Below, piece after piece: positions 1 to 6,037 of a stretch of DNA of 6,037 bases. The translations under genes were made by a program, and so were the position numbers. The notes beneath the pieces are model-generated. The model did no database searches. It saw only the letters and a program-made list of their open reading frames with translations, and had not been told where the DNA came from. The DNA is from Erythrobacter sp. UBA2510 (GTDB taxonomy: Bacteria > Pseudomonadota > Alphaproteobacteria > Sphingomonadales > Sphingomonadaceae): the NCBI GenBank assembly GCA_002341345.1, contig DDNW01000154.1, positions 821 to 6,857 of the forward strand, read 5' to 3'. Numbering within the stretch: the first letter of the stretch is position 1; the number at the start of each line of letters is the position of its first letter.

Positions 1-1997
1 GCGACATGCGCAACCGTTTCTGGATTGCCTTCATCTTCACGATCCCGATTTTCATCTACTCCCCGATGGGCGGGTTTTTCACTCCTCCGGCCCCGCCGTT
101 CGGCATGAATCTTGAGCTTTTTCTGTTCGGCCTGGCGAGCGCGGCCGTGCTCTATCCGGTCTGGCCATTTGTGGTCGCTGCATGGCGCGCCCTTCGCAAT
201 GGCATTCTCAATATGGCCGTGCTTGTCGTGCTTTCGGTCGGCACCGGCTATCTCTTCAGCGTCGGATCGACATTTTTCTTTCCCGGCGTGCAATTCTATG
301 AGGCCGTCGCCATCCTGCTCGTGTTCATCCTCCTCGGGCACTGGCTGGAAATGCGCGCGCGCGCGGGCGCGTCGGCGGCGATCCGGGCTCTGCTCGACCT
401 GGCCCCGCCAATGGCGGTCGTTCTGCGCGATGGCGAGGAGCAGGAAATCCCAACGGCCGACGTCCTTGAAGGCGACACCGTGCTCATCCGCCCGGGCAAC
501 AAGATCCCCGTAGACGGGGAGGTATTGGAAGGCAGCTCCCAGGTCGATGAATCGATGCTGACCGGTGAATCCATGCCGGTCGCAAAAGGACCCGGTGACG
601 AGGTCATCGGAGCGACCATCAACAAGAGCGGCAGTTTCCGCTACCGGGCGACCAAGGTCGGCGCTGACACGGCGCTCGCGCAAATCGTGAAGCTCGTGCA
701 GGAGGCGCAGAATTCCAAGGCGCCCGCGCAATTGCTCGCCGACCGCGCGTCGCAATGGCTTGTTCTGATCGCGATCGTCATTGGCCTCGGAACGTTTGCT
801 GTCTGGTTCTGGTGGATCGGTGAAACATTGCTGTTTGCCGTGACCCTGACAATCACGGTCTTCGTGATCGCCTGCCCCGATGCGCTCGGACTGGCCACAC
901 CGATGGCGGTCATGGTCGGCACCGGGCTCGGCGCAAGTCGCGGCATTCTGTTCAAGAACGCGTCGGCGCTGGAAGACGCCACAAAGCTCAATGTCGTTAT
1001 CTTCGACAAGACCGGCACCTTGACGATGGGCGAACCGCGCGTCGTGGATATCGTGGCCGCCGAGGGCCGCATGCCCGAACAAGTGTTGCTACTGGCCGCT
1101 GCGGTCGAAAAGGGATCGGAGCATCCGCTCGCCCTTGCGATCCTTGACAAGGCCGAAGGACTGAAGATCCCCGAAGCGCGCGATTTTCTCAACCGCGACG
1201 GGAGAGGGGCGCAGGCGGAGGTCAACGGCGATACCGTTTTCCTCGGCAACCGCCGGCTGATGGACGAAGAATCAATCTCACTGGGAGGGCTGGCTGACAA
1301 GGCCGAGGAACTCAAGGGAGCGGGCCGCACGGTCGTCCATGTCGCTCACCAGGGGATTCTTGTAGGCCTGATCGCGATCGCCGATGCGCCGCGTCCGACG
1401 GCCAAGGCCGCGATTGCCCGGCTACATGACAAGGGCGTCGAGGTCGCCATGCTCACCGGCGACAATGAGGGTACCGCGCGGCGCGTGGCCGAGGAACTGG
1501 GTATCGACATCGTGCTCGCCGATGTGCTTCCCGGCCAGAAGGCCGACAAGGTGAAAGAGCTTCAGGCGCAAGGAAAAAGAGTCGGAATGGTCGGGGATGG
1601 CATCAATGATGCGCCTGCCCTGACCCAGGCCGATGTGGGCTTTGCGATCGGGGCCGGTACCGATGTGGCCATGGAAAGCGCAGACGTCGTGCTGATGCGA
1701 AGTGATCCCTACGATGTTGTGGGCGCGGTGGAGCTGTCGCGTGCGACGCTGCGAAAGATGCATCAGAACCTGTTCTGGGCGGTCGCCTACAACGTCATCG
1801 CCTTTCCCGCCGCCGCCGGTGTCTTCTATCCGTTCATTATCAGTCCCGCTGTCGCAGCAATCGCGATGTCCGGCAGTTCCGTCCTTGTCGCGGTCAATGC
1901 CCTGCTGCTCAAACGCACCCGCCTAGACAGCTATAAGCCTGAAAATTTTGCCGAAGAGGCCCCCACACCGCCTGTTACCGGTCAGGCGAGTGCCTGA
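1..1997 (+). CDS. P1B-type heavy-metal translocating ATPase with a CPD metal-site motif (5' partial)
   Basis: Inner-membrane pump that uses ATP to export a soft or transition metal, probably copper-like. Residues are counted from the ATG at base 6. P-type ATPase motifs appear in order: TGES (186-189, actuator domain), the membrane motif [10 protein letters not shown] (Cys290), DKTGTLT with the phosphorylated Asp334, the P1B-specific HP pair (373-374), TGDN (484-487) and GDGIND (530-535). Eight hydrophobic segments are visible: four before the actuator domain, two flanking the loop up to CPD, and two at the C-terminus carrying Tyr595-Asn596 and MSGSS (621-625). The MSxS pattern resembles CopB-like (P1B-3) pumps, whose usual motif is CPH; here the third residue is Asp (GAT). 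The frame is open to base 1, the codon before ATG 6 is Asp, and that ATG lies directly at the first membrane helix. The true start and any His-rich or metal-binding N-terminal domain are therefore upstream of the window. The family is certain; the metal is not. Confidence 0.95.
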   Translation, partial: DMRNRFWIAFIFTIPIFIYSPMGGFFTPPAPPFGMNLELFLFGLASAAVLYPVWPFVVAAWRALRNGILNMAVLVVLSVGTGYLFSVGSTFFFPGVQFYEAVAILLVFILLGHWLEMRARAGASAAIRALLDLAPPMAVVLRDGEEQEIPTADVLEGDTVLIRPGNKIPVDGEVLEGSSQVDESMLTGESMPVAKGPGDEVIGATINKSGSFRYRATKVGADTALAQIVKLVQEAQNSKAPAQLLADRASQWLVLIAIVIGLGTFAVWFWWIGETLLFAVTLTITVFVIACPDALGLATPMAVMVGTGLGASRGILFKNASALEDATKLNVVIFDKTGTLTMGEPRVVDIVAAEGRMPEQVLLLAAAVEKGSEHPLALAILDKAEGLKIPEARDFLNRDGRGAQAEVNGDTVFLGNRRLMDEESISLGGLADKAEELKGAGRTVVHVAHQGILVGLIAIADAPRPTAKAAIARLHDKGVEVAMLTGDNEGTARRVAEELGIDIVLADVLPGQKADKVKELQAQGKRVGMVGDGINDAPALTQADVGFAIGAGTDVAMESADVVLMRSDPYDVVGAVELSRATLRKMHQNLFWAVAYNVIAFPAAAGVFYPFIISPAVAAIAMSGSSVLVAVNALLLKRTRLDSYKPENFAEEAPTPPVTGQASA

Positions 1998-2006
1998 GTG
2001 TCAGGC
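1982..2006. repeat. TCAGGC / GCCTGA / TCAGGC alternating inverted repeats at the ATPase stop codon
   Basis: TCAGGC (1982-1987), its reverse complement GCCTGA (1992-1997, ending in the TGA stop) and TCAGGC again (2001-2006) lie 4 and 3 bases apart. The middle copy can pair with either flank, so two exclusive 6-bp hairpins are possible. The second could slow transcription at the end of the gene, but no T-run follows, so it is not a classical intrinsic terminator. The remaining bases up to 2051, between this gene and the convergent aidB, show nothing else I can name. Confidence 0.35.
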
Positions 2007-2051
2007 CTTGATGCCGTCCAAGTGTCCTTCACTGCAAGAGCGTCCGACGCC

Positions 2052-3707
2052 TCATTCGCTCGGCAGGGCACGGGCCAACAGCCGGTCGGTGTCAAGCGAA
2101 GCATTCGCTCCGCCATAAAGAAACGCACGGTTGTCGGGGTCGAGCCGCGTCACGCAGAACCCGGCGAGAACGGCAGATGGTGCATCGCGGAGGCAGACTG
2201 CCTCGAGCGACAGCGCGACCGTCTCGACGAAGGCGCGCGCTTCGGATTCCGCGGGGACACCATTGACACGAATGCCGTCGAGGCGATCGATGGCCGCATC
2301 GAGCAGCGGATGCGCGCCCTGCGCCCGGCCAAGCTCCGCGCGCAGGGCTTCCCACGCTTGCGGTTCGCGCGTGAGCGCGCGGAGGGCATCGAGCGCGATC
2401 ACGTTACCCGACCCCTCCCAGATCGCATTCAGAGGGCTCTGCCGAAAAAGGCGCGGCATGGGCCCCTCTTCCACAAAGCCGGCGCCGCCAAGACACTCAA
2501 GCGCTTCGTAGACGAAGCCGGGTTGACGTTTGCAGACCCAATATTTTGCGATCGGTGTCGCGAGGCGCGCAAAGGCCGCTTCGCGTTCGTCGCCGGCCTG
2601 CGCAGCGTCGAACGCCGAGGCGATGCGGATCATCAGCGCCGTCGCGGCCTCGACCTCGAGCGCGAGGTCGGCGAGAACACCGCGCATGGCGGGCTGGTCG
2701 GCCAATTGGCGCTGGAAGGCCGTGCGGTGCCGCGTATGCCATGCGGCTTGCGTAAGAGCTGCACGCATTCCCGCGGCGGACCCTGCAATGCAGTCGAGCC
2801 GTGTACCCTGCACCATATCGATGATGGTCCGTATGCCCCTACCTTCTTCCCCGACACGCTGGGCCCAGGCGCCGTGATATTCGATCTCGGACGAGGCGTT
2901 GGAGCGGTCGCCGAGCTTGTCTTTGAGCCGCATGATGTGAATGGCATTGCGGGTCCCGTCGGGGCGCCAGCGCGGCACGAGAAAGCAGGTCAGACCGCCT
3001 TCTGCGTAGGCGAGGGTCAGAAAGGCGTCGGACATCGGGGCGGAACAGAACCACTTGTGGCCGATCAGCTCATATTCCCCTGTGCCGAGCGCATGCGCGC
3101 GTGTAGTATTCGCGCGAACGTCGCTACCGCCCTGCTTCTCGGTCATCGCCATGCCCATTGTCGCGCCAGTCTTCTCAGCAGCCGGGATAAACCGCGGGTC
3201 ATACTGGCCGATGGTAACGCGCGGCTCCCATTCTGCGGCTACGGCTGGTTCGGCGCGGAGCGCGGGAACGACCGCGTAAGTCATCGACATCGGGCAGACC
3301 GCGCCCGCGTCGGCCTGGGTCATGAGGTAGAGGAGCGAAGCGTGCAGCATATGACCCGCATGCTCGGTGTTCCAGGCCGCCCCCGACACGCCGCCTTCAA
3401 GGCCGAGGCGCATCAGTTGGTGGTAGGCGGGATGAAACTCGACTTCGTCGATCCGGTGGCCGAAGCGGTCGAAGGTTTTCAGCTTTGGCGGGTTTTCGTT
3501 GGCAAGGCGCCCCCATTCGAGCGCCTCGAAACTGCCGACGCGTTTGCCAAATACAGCAAGCTGGTCGCGGTGCGCAGCCGCCCCGTTTCGTTCGAGTGCG
3601 CTCTGCAAGGGAACGTCGAGCTCGAAGGCGTTGAAATCCACAAGTGGTGGAGGCTGGTTGAACACTTCATGCGTGGCAAGCTGGTCTGGCGATGGGATTT
3701 TCGGCAT
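2052..3707 (-). CDS. aidB: AidB family acyl-CoA dehydrogenase homologue (DNA alkylation response protein)
   Basis: Cytoplasmic FAD flavoprotein of 551 residues, close to the 541 of E. coli AidB, which is induced by alkylating agents and binds DNA. Much of it matches what I remember of AidB: an N-terminal EVFNQPPPL segment, GRLANENPPKL, MTEKQGGSD (188-196) in the flavin-binding middle domain, KDKLGDRSNASSE, and IWEGSGN with Glu431 where acyl-CoA dehydrogenases carry the catalytic base. The ATG at 3705-3707 is preferred because conserved AidB similarity begins about 12 residues later. A GTG at 3747-3749 is in frame, would add 14 residues and has no clear ribosome binding site. It is convergent with the ATPase gene and divergent from the ATP-grasp gene. 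No E. coli-type Ada box is visible upstream. The C-terminal tail after residue 445 or so has no lysine and is net acidic, which is odd for a DNA-binding region. The family is very likely; the function in this organism is inferred. Confidence 0.92.
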   Translation of the reverse strand: MPKIPSPDQLATHEVFNQPPPLVDFNAFELDVPLQSALERNGAAAHRDQLAVFGKRVGSFEALEWGRLANENPPKLKTFDRFGHRIDEVEFHPAYHQLMRLGLEGGVSGAAWNTEHAGHMLHASLLYLMTQADAGAVCPMSMTYAVVPALRAEPAVAAEWEPRVTIGQYDPRFIPAAEKTGATMGMAMTEKQGGSDVRANTTRAHALGTGEYELIGHKWFCSAPMSDAFLTLAYAEGGLTCFLVPRWRPDGTRNAIHIMRLKDKLGDRSNASSEIEYHGAWAQRVGEEGRGIRTIIDMVQGTRLDCIAGSAAGMRAALTQAAWHTRHRTAFQRQLADQPAMRGVLADLALEVEAATALMIRIASAFDAAQAGDEREAAFARLATPIAKYWVCKRQPGFVYEALECLGGAGFVEEGPMPRLFRQSPLNAIWEGSGNVIALDALRALTREPQAWEALRAELGRAQGAHPLLDAAIDRLDGIRVNGVPAESEARAFVETVALSLEAVCLRDAPSAVLAGFCVTRLDPDNRAFLYGGANASLDTDRLLARALPSE

Positions 3708-3789
3708 ATCCGAGTCTCGCCGAGACAGCGAAAAAGCGCAACTCCTCACTGGGCAAAGTGCTTTATCTGCCCATTATTGACGGAACCGA
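3708..3789. promoter_or_regulatory. Divergent intergenic control region between aidB and the ATP-grasp gene
   Basis: These 82 bases must hold the promoters of both flanking genes unless either is read from elsewhere. Two inverted repeats are visible: GTCTCG-C-CGAGAC (3714-3726), just upstream of the aidB ATG, and GGGCA...TGCCC (3751-3755 and 3768-3772). No convincing -35/-10 pair is visible on either strand; CATTAT near 3772-3777 is a weak -10 candidate for the plus-strand gene. There is no Ada box and no FNR/FixK-type TTGAT-N4-ATCAA site. Neither gene has a strong Shine-Dalgarno sequence. Confidence 0.4.
3714..3726. repeat. Perfect palindrome GTCTCG-C-CGAGAC before aidB
   Basis: Two 6-base arms around a single central C, lying 7 to 19 bases upstream of the chosen aidB ATG, exactly where its ribosome binding site should be. 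It could be a small operator for a dimeric repressor. In RNA it would form at best a 4-bp stem with a 5-base loop over the GGCGAGA stretch that is the only Shine-Dalgarno candidate. A chance palindrome in GC-rich DNA is also possible. Confidence 0.35.
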
Positions 3790-5124
3790 ATGATGCCATG
3801 CGATGAAAAAACCGGCAGCTGTGCTGCAGAACAGGCCGAAGGGAAGGCGGCGGACTGGGCCAACGCCGAGTGCATGTGCGTTACGCTCGACCGGCAGCGT
3901 TTGGCGGCCCTCCTCGATGCGGAACTCGGCGTGAACGGAGCCGGCGACACCCTTCTTGCATCGCAATCGACCCTCTTTGCCGCTGCCCCGGTCTTCATCG
4001 ATCCAGCTACCCTTTCGGCCATGACGGAGGTTGTCGCGGCCATCGAGACCGTCGCCAAAACCCCTGCCTTCCGCTCGGTTGTCATGAGCTGGGCGCCTTC
4101 GTCAGCCGCCCGAGATTTCGGCCCCAAAGGGGGTCTTATGGGCTACGATTTCCATCTTACCGCCAACGGCCCTCGGCTCATCGAGATCAACACCAATGCC
4201 GGCGGCGCTTTTCTCAACGCCCTGCTTGCCGATGCGCAAACCCAGTGCTGCCGGGAAACACGACCGGCTCTGGTCGCGGGCATCTCACAGGACACATTCC
4301 GGACAAGGATTGCCCGGATGTTCGAGGAGGAGTGGCATGCACAGGATCGTGCCGGTGAGCTCGAATGCATAGCGATCGTCGATGATGAGCCTGAAGAACA
4401 GCCGCTCTTTCCCGAATTTCTCGCAGCAAGGACCCTATTGCAGGAGCACGGATATGAGGTGGTGATCGCCGGGCCCGACGACCTCAAGCTCTCCCCCGCC
4501 GGATTACTCTTCGAGGCCAGGAAAATCGATCTTGTTTATAATCGCCTGGTCGATTTCTCCCTCGATCGGCCGGAGAGCAGGACCCTGCGGGAAGCCTATC
4601 TGAATGACCGCGTGGTGCTCTCGCCAAATCCGCATATCCATGCGCTCTATGCCGACAAGCGGAACCTCTGCCTGCTGTCCGATCCGGATTGGCTGGCCTC
4701 GTGCGGTTTGAGCGAACGCGAGACGAAGGTGATCCTCGCCGCGGTGCCGAAAACGGCTATCGTCGACCGTAAGAACGCCGAGCAATTCTGGTCCGAACGG
4801 CGAGACTGGTTTTTCAAACCTGCCCGCGGATATGGCAGCAAGGCGGCCTATCGCGGAGCGAAGCTGACGAGAAGGGTCTGGTCCGAGATCGCCGAGGGCG
4901 GCTATGTCGCGCAGCGATTTACGCCCCCGAGCACGCGCAAGGTCCGTCTTGAGAACGATACCGCCGAGCTCAAAGTGGATGTCCGGCTTTATACCTATGG
5001 CGGAGAAATACTGTTGCGCGCGGCACGGCTCTACCAGGGCCAGGCGACAAATATGCGAACCCCGGGTGGCGGCTTTTCGCCGATCCTTCCCATGCCGGAT
5101 GCTCCTGACAGCGGGTTCCGGTAA
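3790..5124 (+). CDS. Circularly permuted ATP-grasp ligase, glutathionylspermidine synthase-like
   Basis: A 444-residue soluble protein with no signal peptide or membrane helix. ATP-grasp motifs occur in permuted order. The metal-binding part comes first: YDF with Asp120, then LIEINTNAGG with Glu132 and Asn134. A middle alpha/beta section follows (about 190-260). The nucleotide-binding part comes last: FFKPARGYGSK (341-351, candidate ATP lysine Lys343), YVAQRF (372-377, possible hinge), DVRLYTYGGE (from Asp397) and NMRTPGGGF (421-429). The Asp-12-Glu-2-Asn spacing equals that of the Mg ligands I recall in E. coli glutathionylspermidine synthetase (D318, E330, N332). Such enzymes join a carboxylate to an amine using ATP; the substrate here is unknown. 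There is no amidase domain. The start is uncertain: two adjacent ATGs (3790, 3793) have only a weak CGGAA upstream, and ATG 3874 (Met29) would remove a poorly conserved-looking leader holding Cys4, Cys11 and Cys28. The fold is fairly sure; the reaction is not assigned. Confidence 0.8.
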   Translation: MMPCDEKTGSCAAEQAEGKAADWANAECMCVTLDRQRLAALLDAELGVNGAGDTLLASQSTLFAAAPVFIDPATLSAMTEVVAAIETVAKTPAFRSVVMSWAPSSAARDFGPKGGLMGYDFHLTANGPRLIEINTNAGGAFLNALLADAQTQCCRETRPALVAGISQDTFRTRIARMFEEEWHAQDRAGELECIAIVDDEPEEQPLFPEFLAARTLLQEHGYEVVIAGPDDLKLSPAGLLFEARKIDLVYNRLVDFSLDRPESRTLREAYLNDRVVLSPNPHIHALYADKRNLCLLSDPDWLASCGLSERETKVILAAVPKTAIVDRKNAEQFWSERRDWFFKPARGYGSKAAYRGAKLTRRVWSEIAEGGYVAQRFTPPSTRKVRLENDTAELKVDVRLYTYGGEILLRAARLYQGQATNMRTPGGGFSPILPMPDAPDSGFR

Positions 5125-5145
5125 GTTCGAAAGGATAAACTGTAA

Positions 5146-5202
5146 TTCCCGCCACGTGCTCCCGTCTGTTGGGGGTTACGAATCTATCCTAATGGCGGGG
5201 AA
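5146..5202 (+). promoter_or_regulatory. Possible RBS-masking leader hairpin upstream of the MBL/beta-CASP gene
   Basis: TTCCCGCCA (5146-5154) can pair with TGGCGGGGAA (5193-5202), giving nine base pairs with one bulged G at 5200. Inside the loop a second hairpin is possible: CGTG-CTCCC (5155-5163) with GGGGG-T-TACG (5171-5180), a 7-base loop, one bulge and two G-U pairs. The outer 3' arm contains GGGGAA, the best Shine-Dalgarno candidate for the GTG start at 5211. The folded form would hide the ribosome binding site. There is no T-run, so it is not an intrinsic terminator. I worked out the pairing by eye, without energies. Confidence 0.35.
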
Positions 5203-5210
5203 CACGTCTG

Positions 5211-6037
5211 GTGAGCTACAAGCTAAATTTTCTAGGAGCAGCTGGAACGGTCACCGGATCGAAATATCTTCTGCAGACGCCTGATCACAGGATCCTTATT
5301 GATTGCGGTCTTTTTCAGGGTTTCAAACAGCTTCGTGAGCGCAACTGGAAGCCGTTTCCGGTCGATCCGGCGTCAATCGATGCGGTCCTCCTCACACATG
5401 CTCACCTTGATCATTCGGGCTACGTTCCAGCCCTGATCCGCGACGGGTTCAAGGGGCGAGTGCTGAGCACGCACGCAACGCTCAAATTGTGCGAATTGCT
5501 GCTTCCCGACAGCGGTTATTTGATGGAGGCCGACGCCCGCTATGCAAAAAGGAAAGGGTACAGCAAGCACAAGTCGCCTCGGCCCCTATACACCCAGGCC
5601 GATGCGAAAGCCGCGTTGAAGTCATTTCGGCCTGTGCCCTTCCAGCAGCTGGTCGAAGTTACGCGCGATTGCAAGGCGATCTTCCGGCCGATGGGCCATA
5701 TTCTCGGCGCATCAAGTATCGAGCTGCAGTGCGGCGATATGAAGATTGTCTTCTCGGGTGACATCGGCCGCTATGGCAGTGCGACGATGGTCGATCCTGT
5801 GGCAGTTCCCGAGGCTGATTACATCGTCACCGAGTCCACATACGGCAATCGCCATCATGGCGAGGCCGATCCTGAAAGTGTACTCGAAGACGTTGTCGGA
5901 AGAACGGTCCGGCGCGGCGGGTCGGTCATCATTCCTTCCTTCGCGATCGGGCGCGCCCAGACGCTCCTCTACCATCTCGGTCAGTTGCGGCAGCAAGGCC
6001 GCCTGCCGCAAATCCCCATCTATCTCGACAGCCCCAT
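5211..6037 (+). CDS. MBL-fold/beta-CASP RNA-processing exonuclease family protein (3' partial)
   Basis: The reading frame is open to the window end and gives the first 275 residues of a metallo-beta-lactamase/beta-CASP hydrolase, a zinc-dependent cytoplasmic family that includes RNA nucleases such as TTHA0252 and CPSF-73. Visible motifs: the opening strand NFLGAAGTVTGS (6-17), motif 1 Asp31 in LIDCGLFQG, motif 2 HAHLDH (63-68), motif 3 His163 in GHILGAS, motif 4 Asp184 in FSGDIGR, and beta-CASP motif A Glu208 in TESTYGNRHH. The remaining beta-CASP motifs and the C-terminus lie beyond the window; family members are usually 430 to 540 residues. The GTG at 5211 is chosen because an in-frame TAA sits at 5190-5192 and no other good start codon lies between; GGGGAA lies 8 bases upstream. 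It follows the ATP-grasp gene by 86 bases on the same strand and may share its transcript. Family membership is very sure; nuclease substrate and exo/endo mode are not known. Confidence 0.92.
   Translation, partial: MSYKLNFLGAAGTVTGSKYLLQTPDHRILIDCGLFQGFKQLRERNWKPFPVDPASIDAVLLTHAHLDHSGYVPALIRDGFKGRVLSTHATLKLCELLLPDSGYLMEADARYAKRKGYSKHKSPRPLYTQADAKAALKSFRPVPFQQLVEVTRDCKAIFRPMGHILGASSIELQCGDMKIVFSGDIGRYGSATMVDPVAVPEADYIVTESTYGNRHHGEADPESVLEDVVGRTVRRGGSVIIPSFAIGRAQTLLYHLGQLRQQGRLPQIPIYLDSP

Noticed and set aside
6..8. ATG at base 6 as the true ATPase start
   Set aside because: The frame stays open to the window edge, the ATG has no visible ribosome binding site within the five available bases, and related pumps have a cytosolic N-terminal region before this first helix.
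3747..3749. GTG as the aidB start
   Set aside because: No ribosome binding site precedes it and the extra 14 residues do not resemble AidB; the ATG at 3707 fits the family better, though the alternative is not excluded.
3751..3772. GGGCA...TGCCC inverted repeat as an operator
   Set aside because: The arms are only 5 bases with 12 between them, which is expected often by chance in GC-rich DNA; it is mentioned only as part of the intergenic region.
1998..3806. A 602-codon open frame on the plus strand, antisense to aidB
   Set aside because: It lies opposite a clearly recognisable AidB gene, its translation has no recognisable motif and is rich in Arg, Gly and Ala as expected of a shadow frame in GC-rich DNA, and it begins directly after the ATPase stop without a ribosome binding site.
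5146..5202. Reading the leader hairpin as an intrinsic terminator of the ATP-grasp gene
   Set aside because: No T-run follows the 3' arm; it is followed at once by the spacer and GTG start of the next gene.
4904..5284. A 126-codon plus-strand frame crossing the ATP-grasp/MBL junction
   Set aside because: It overlaps the conserved C-terminal ATP-grasp motifs and the start of the MBL gene in another frame, and its translation resembles no family.

Overview
The window is GC-rich and densely coded, with 54 to 86 bases between genes. The style of the proteins suggests an alphaproteobacterium, possibly of the Sphingomonadales. This is a judgement from sequence character only; there is no rRNA or other marker gene. 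I see no tRNA, rRNA, CRISPR array, insertion sequence or phage gene.

Layout. (1) 1-1997, plus strand: the 3' part of a P1B-type heavy-metal transporting ATPase, complete from the first membrane helix onward but cut by the window edge. Its metal-site motif is CPD rather than CPC or CPH. (2) 2052-3707, minus strand: a full-length AidB-type acyl-CoA dehydrogenase homologue, convergent with the ATPase gene. (3) 3708-3789: a short divergent control region with two inverted repeats. (4) 3790-5124, plus strand: a 444-residue protein that I read as a circularly permuted ATP-grasp ligase related to glutathionylspermidine synthase. It has a D-x11-E-x-N metal triad in its N-terminal half and a lysine/glycine-rich ATP motif in its C-terminal half. 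(5) 5125-5210: a leader that can fold so that the ribosome binding site of the next gene is paired. (6) 5211 to the window end, plus strand: the 5' part of a metallo-beta-lactamase/beta-CASP RNA-processing nuclease.

How they may work together. Metal export, an alkylation-stress flavoprotein homologue, a possible peptide or thiol-conjugate ligase and an RNA nuclease suggest a stress-related accessory cluster. The link is inferred from proximity only. The ligase and nuclease genes run in the same direction and could be co-transcribed, while aidB reads away from them. The best candidates for something undescribed are the orphan ATP-grasp enzyme, the CPD variant of the ATPase and the leader structure before the nuclease gene.
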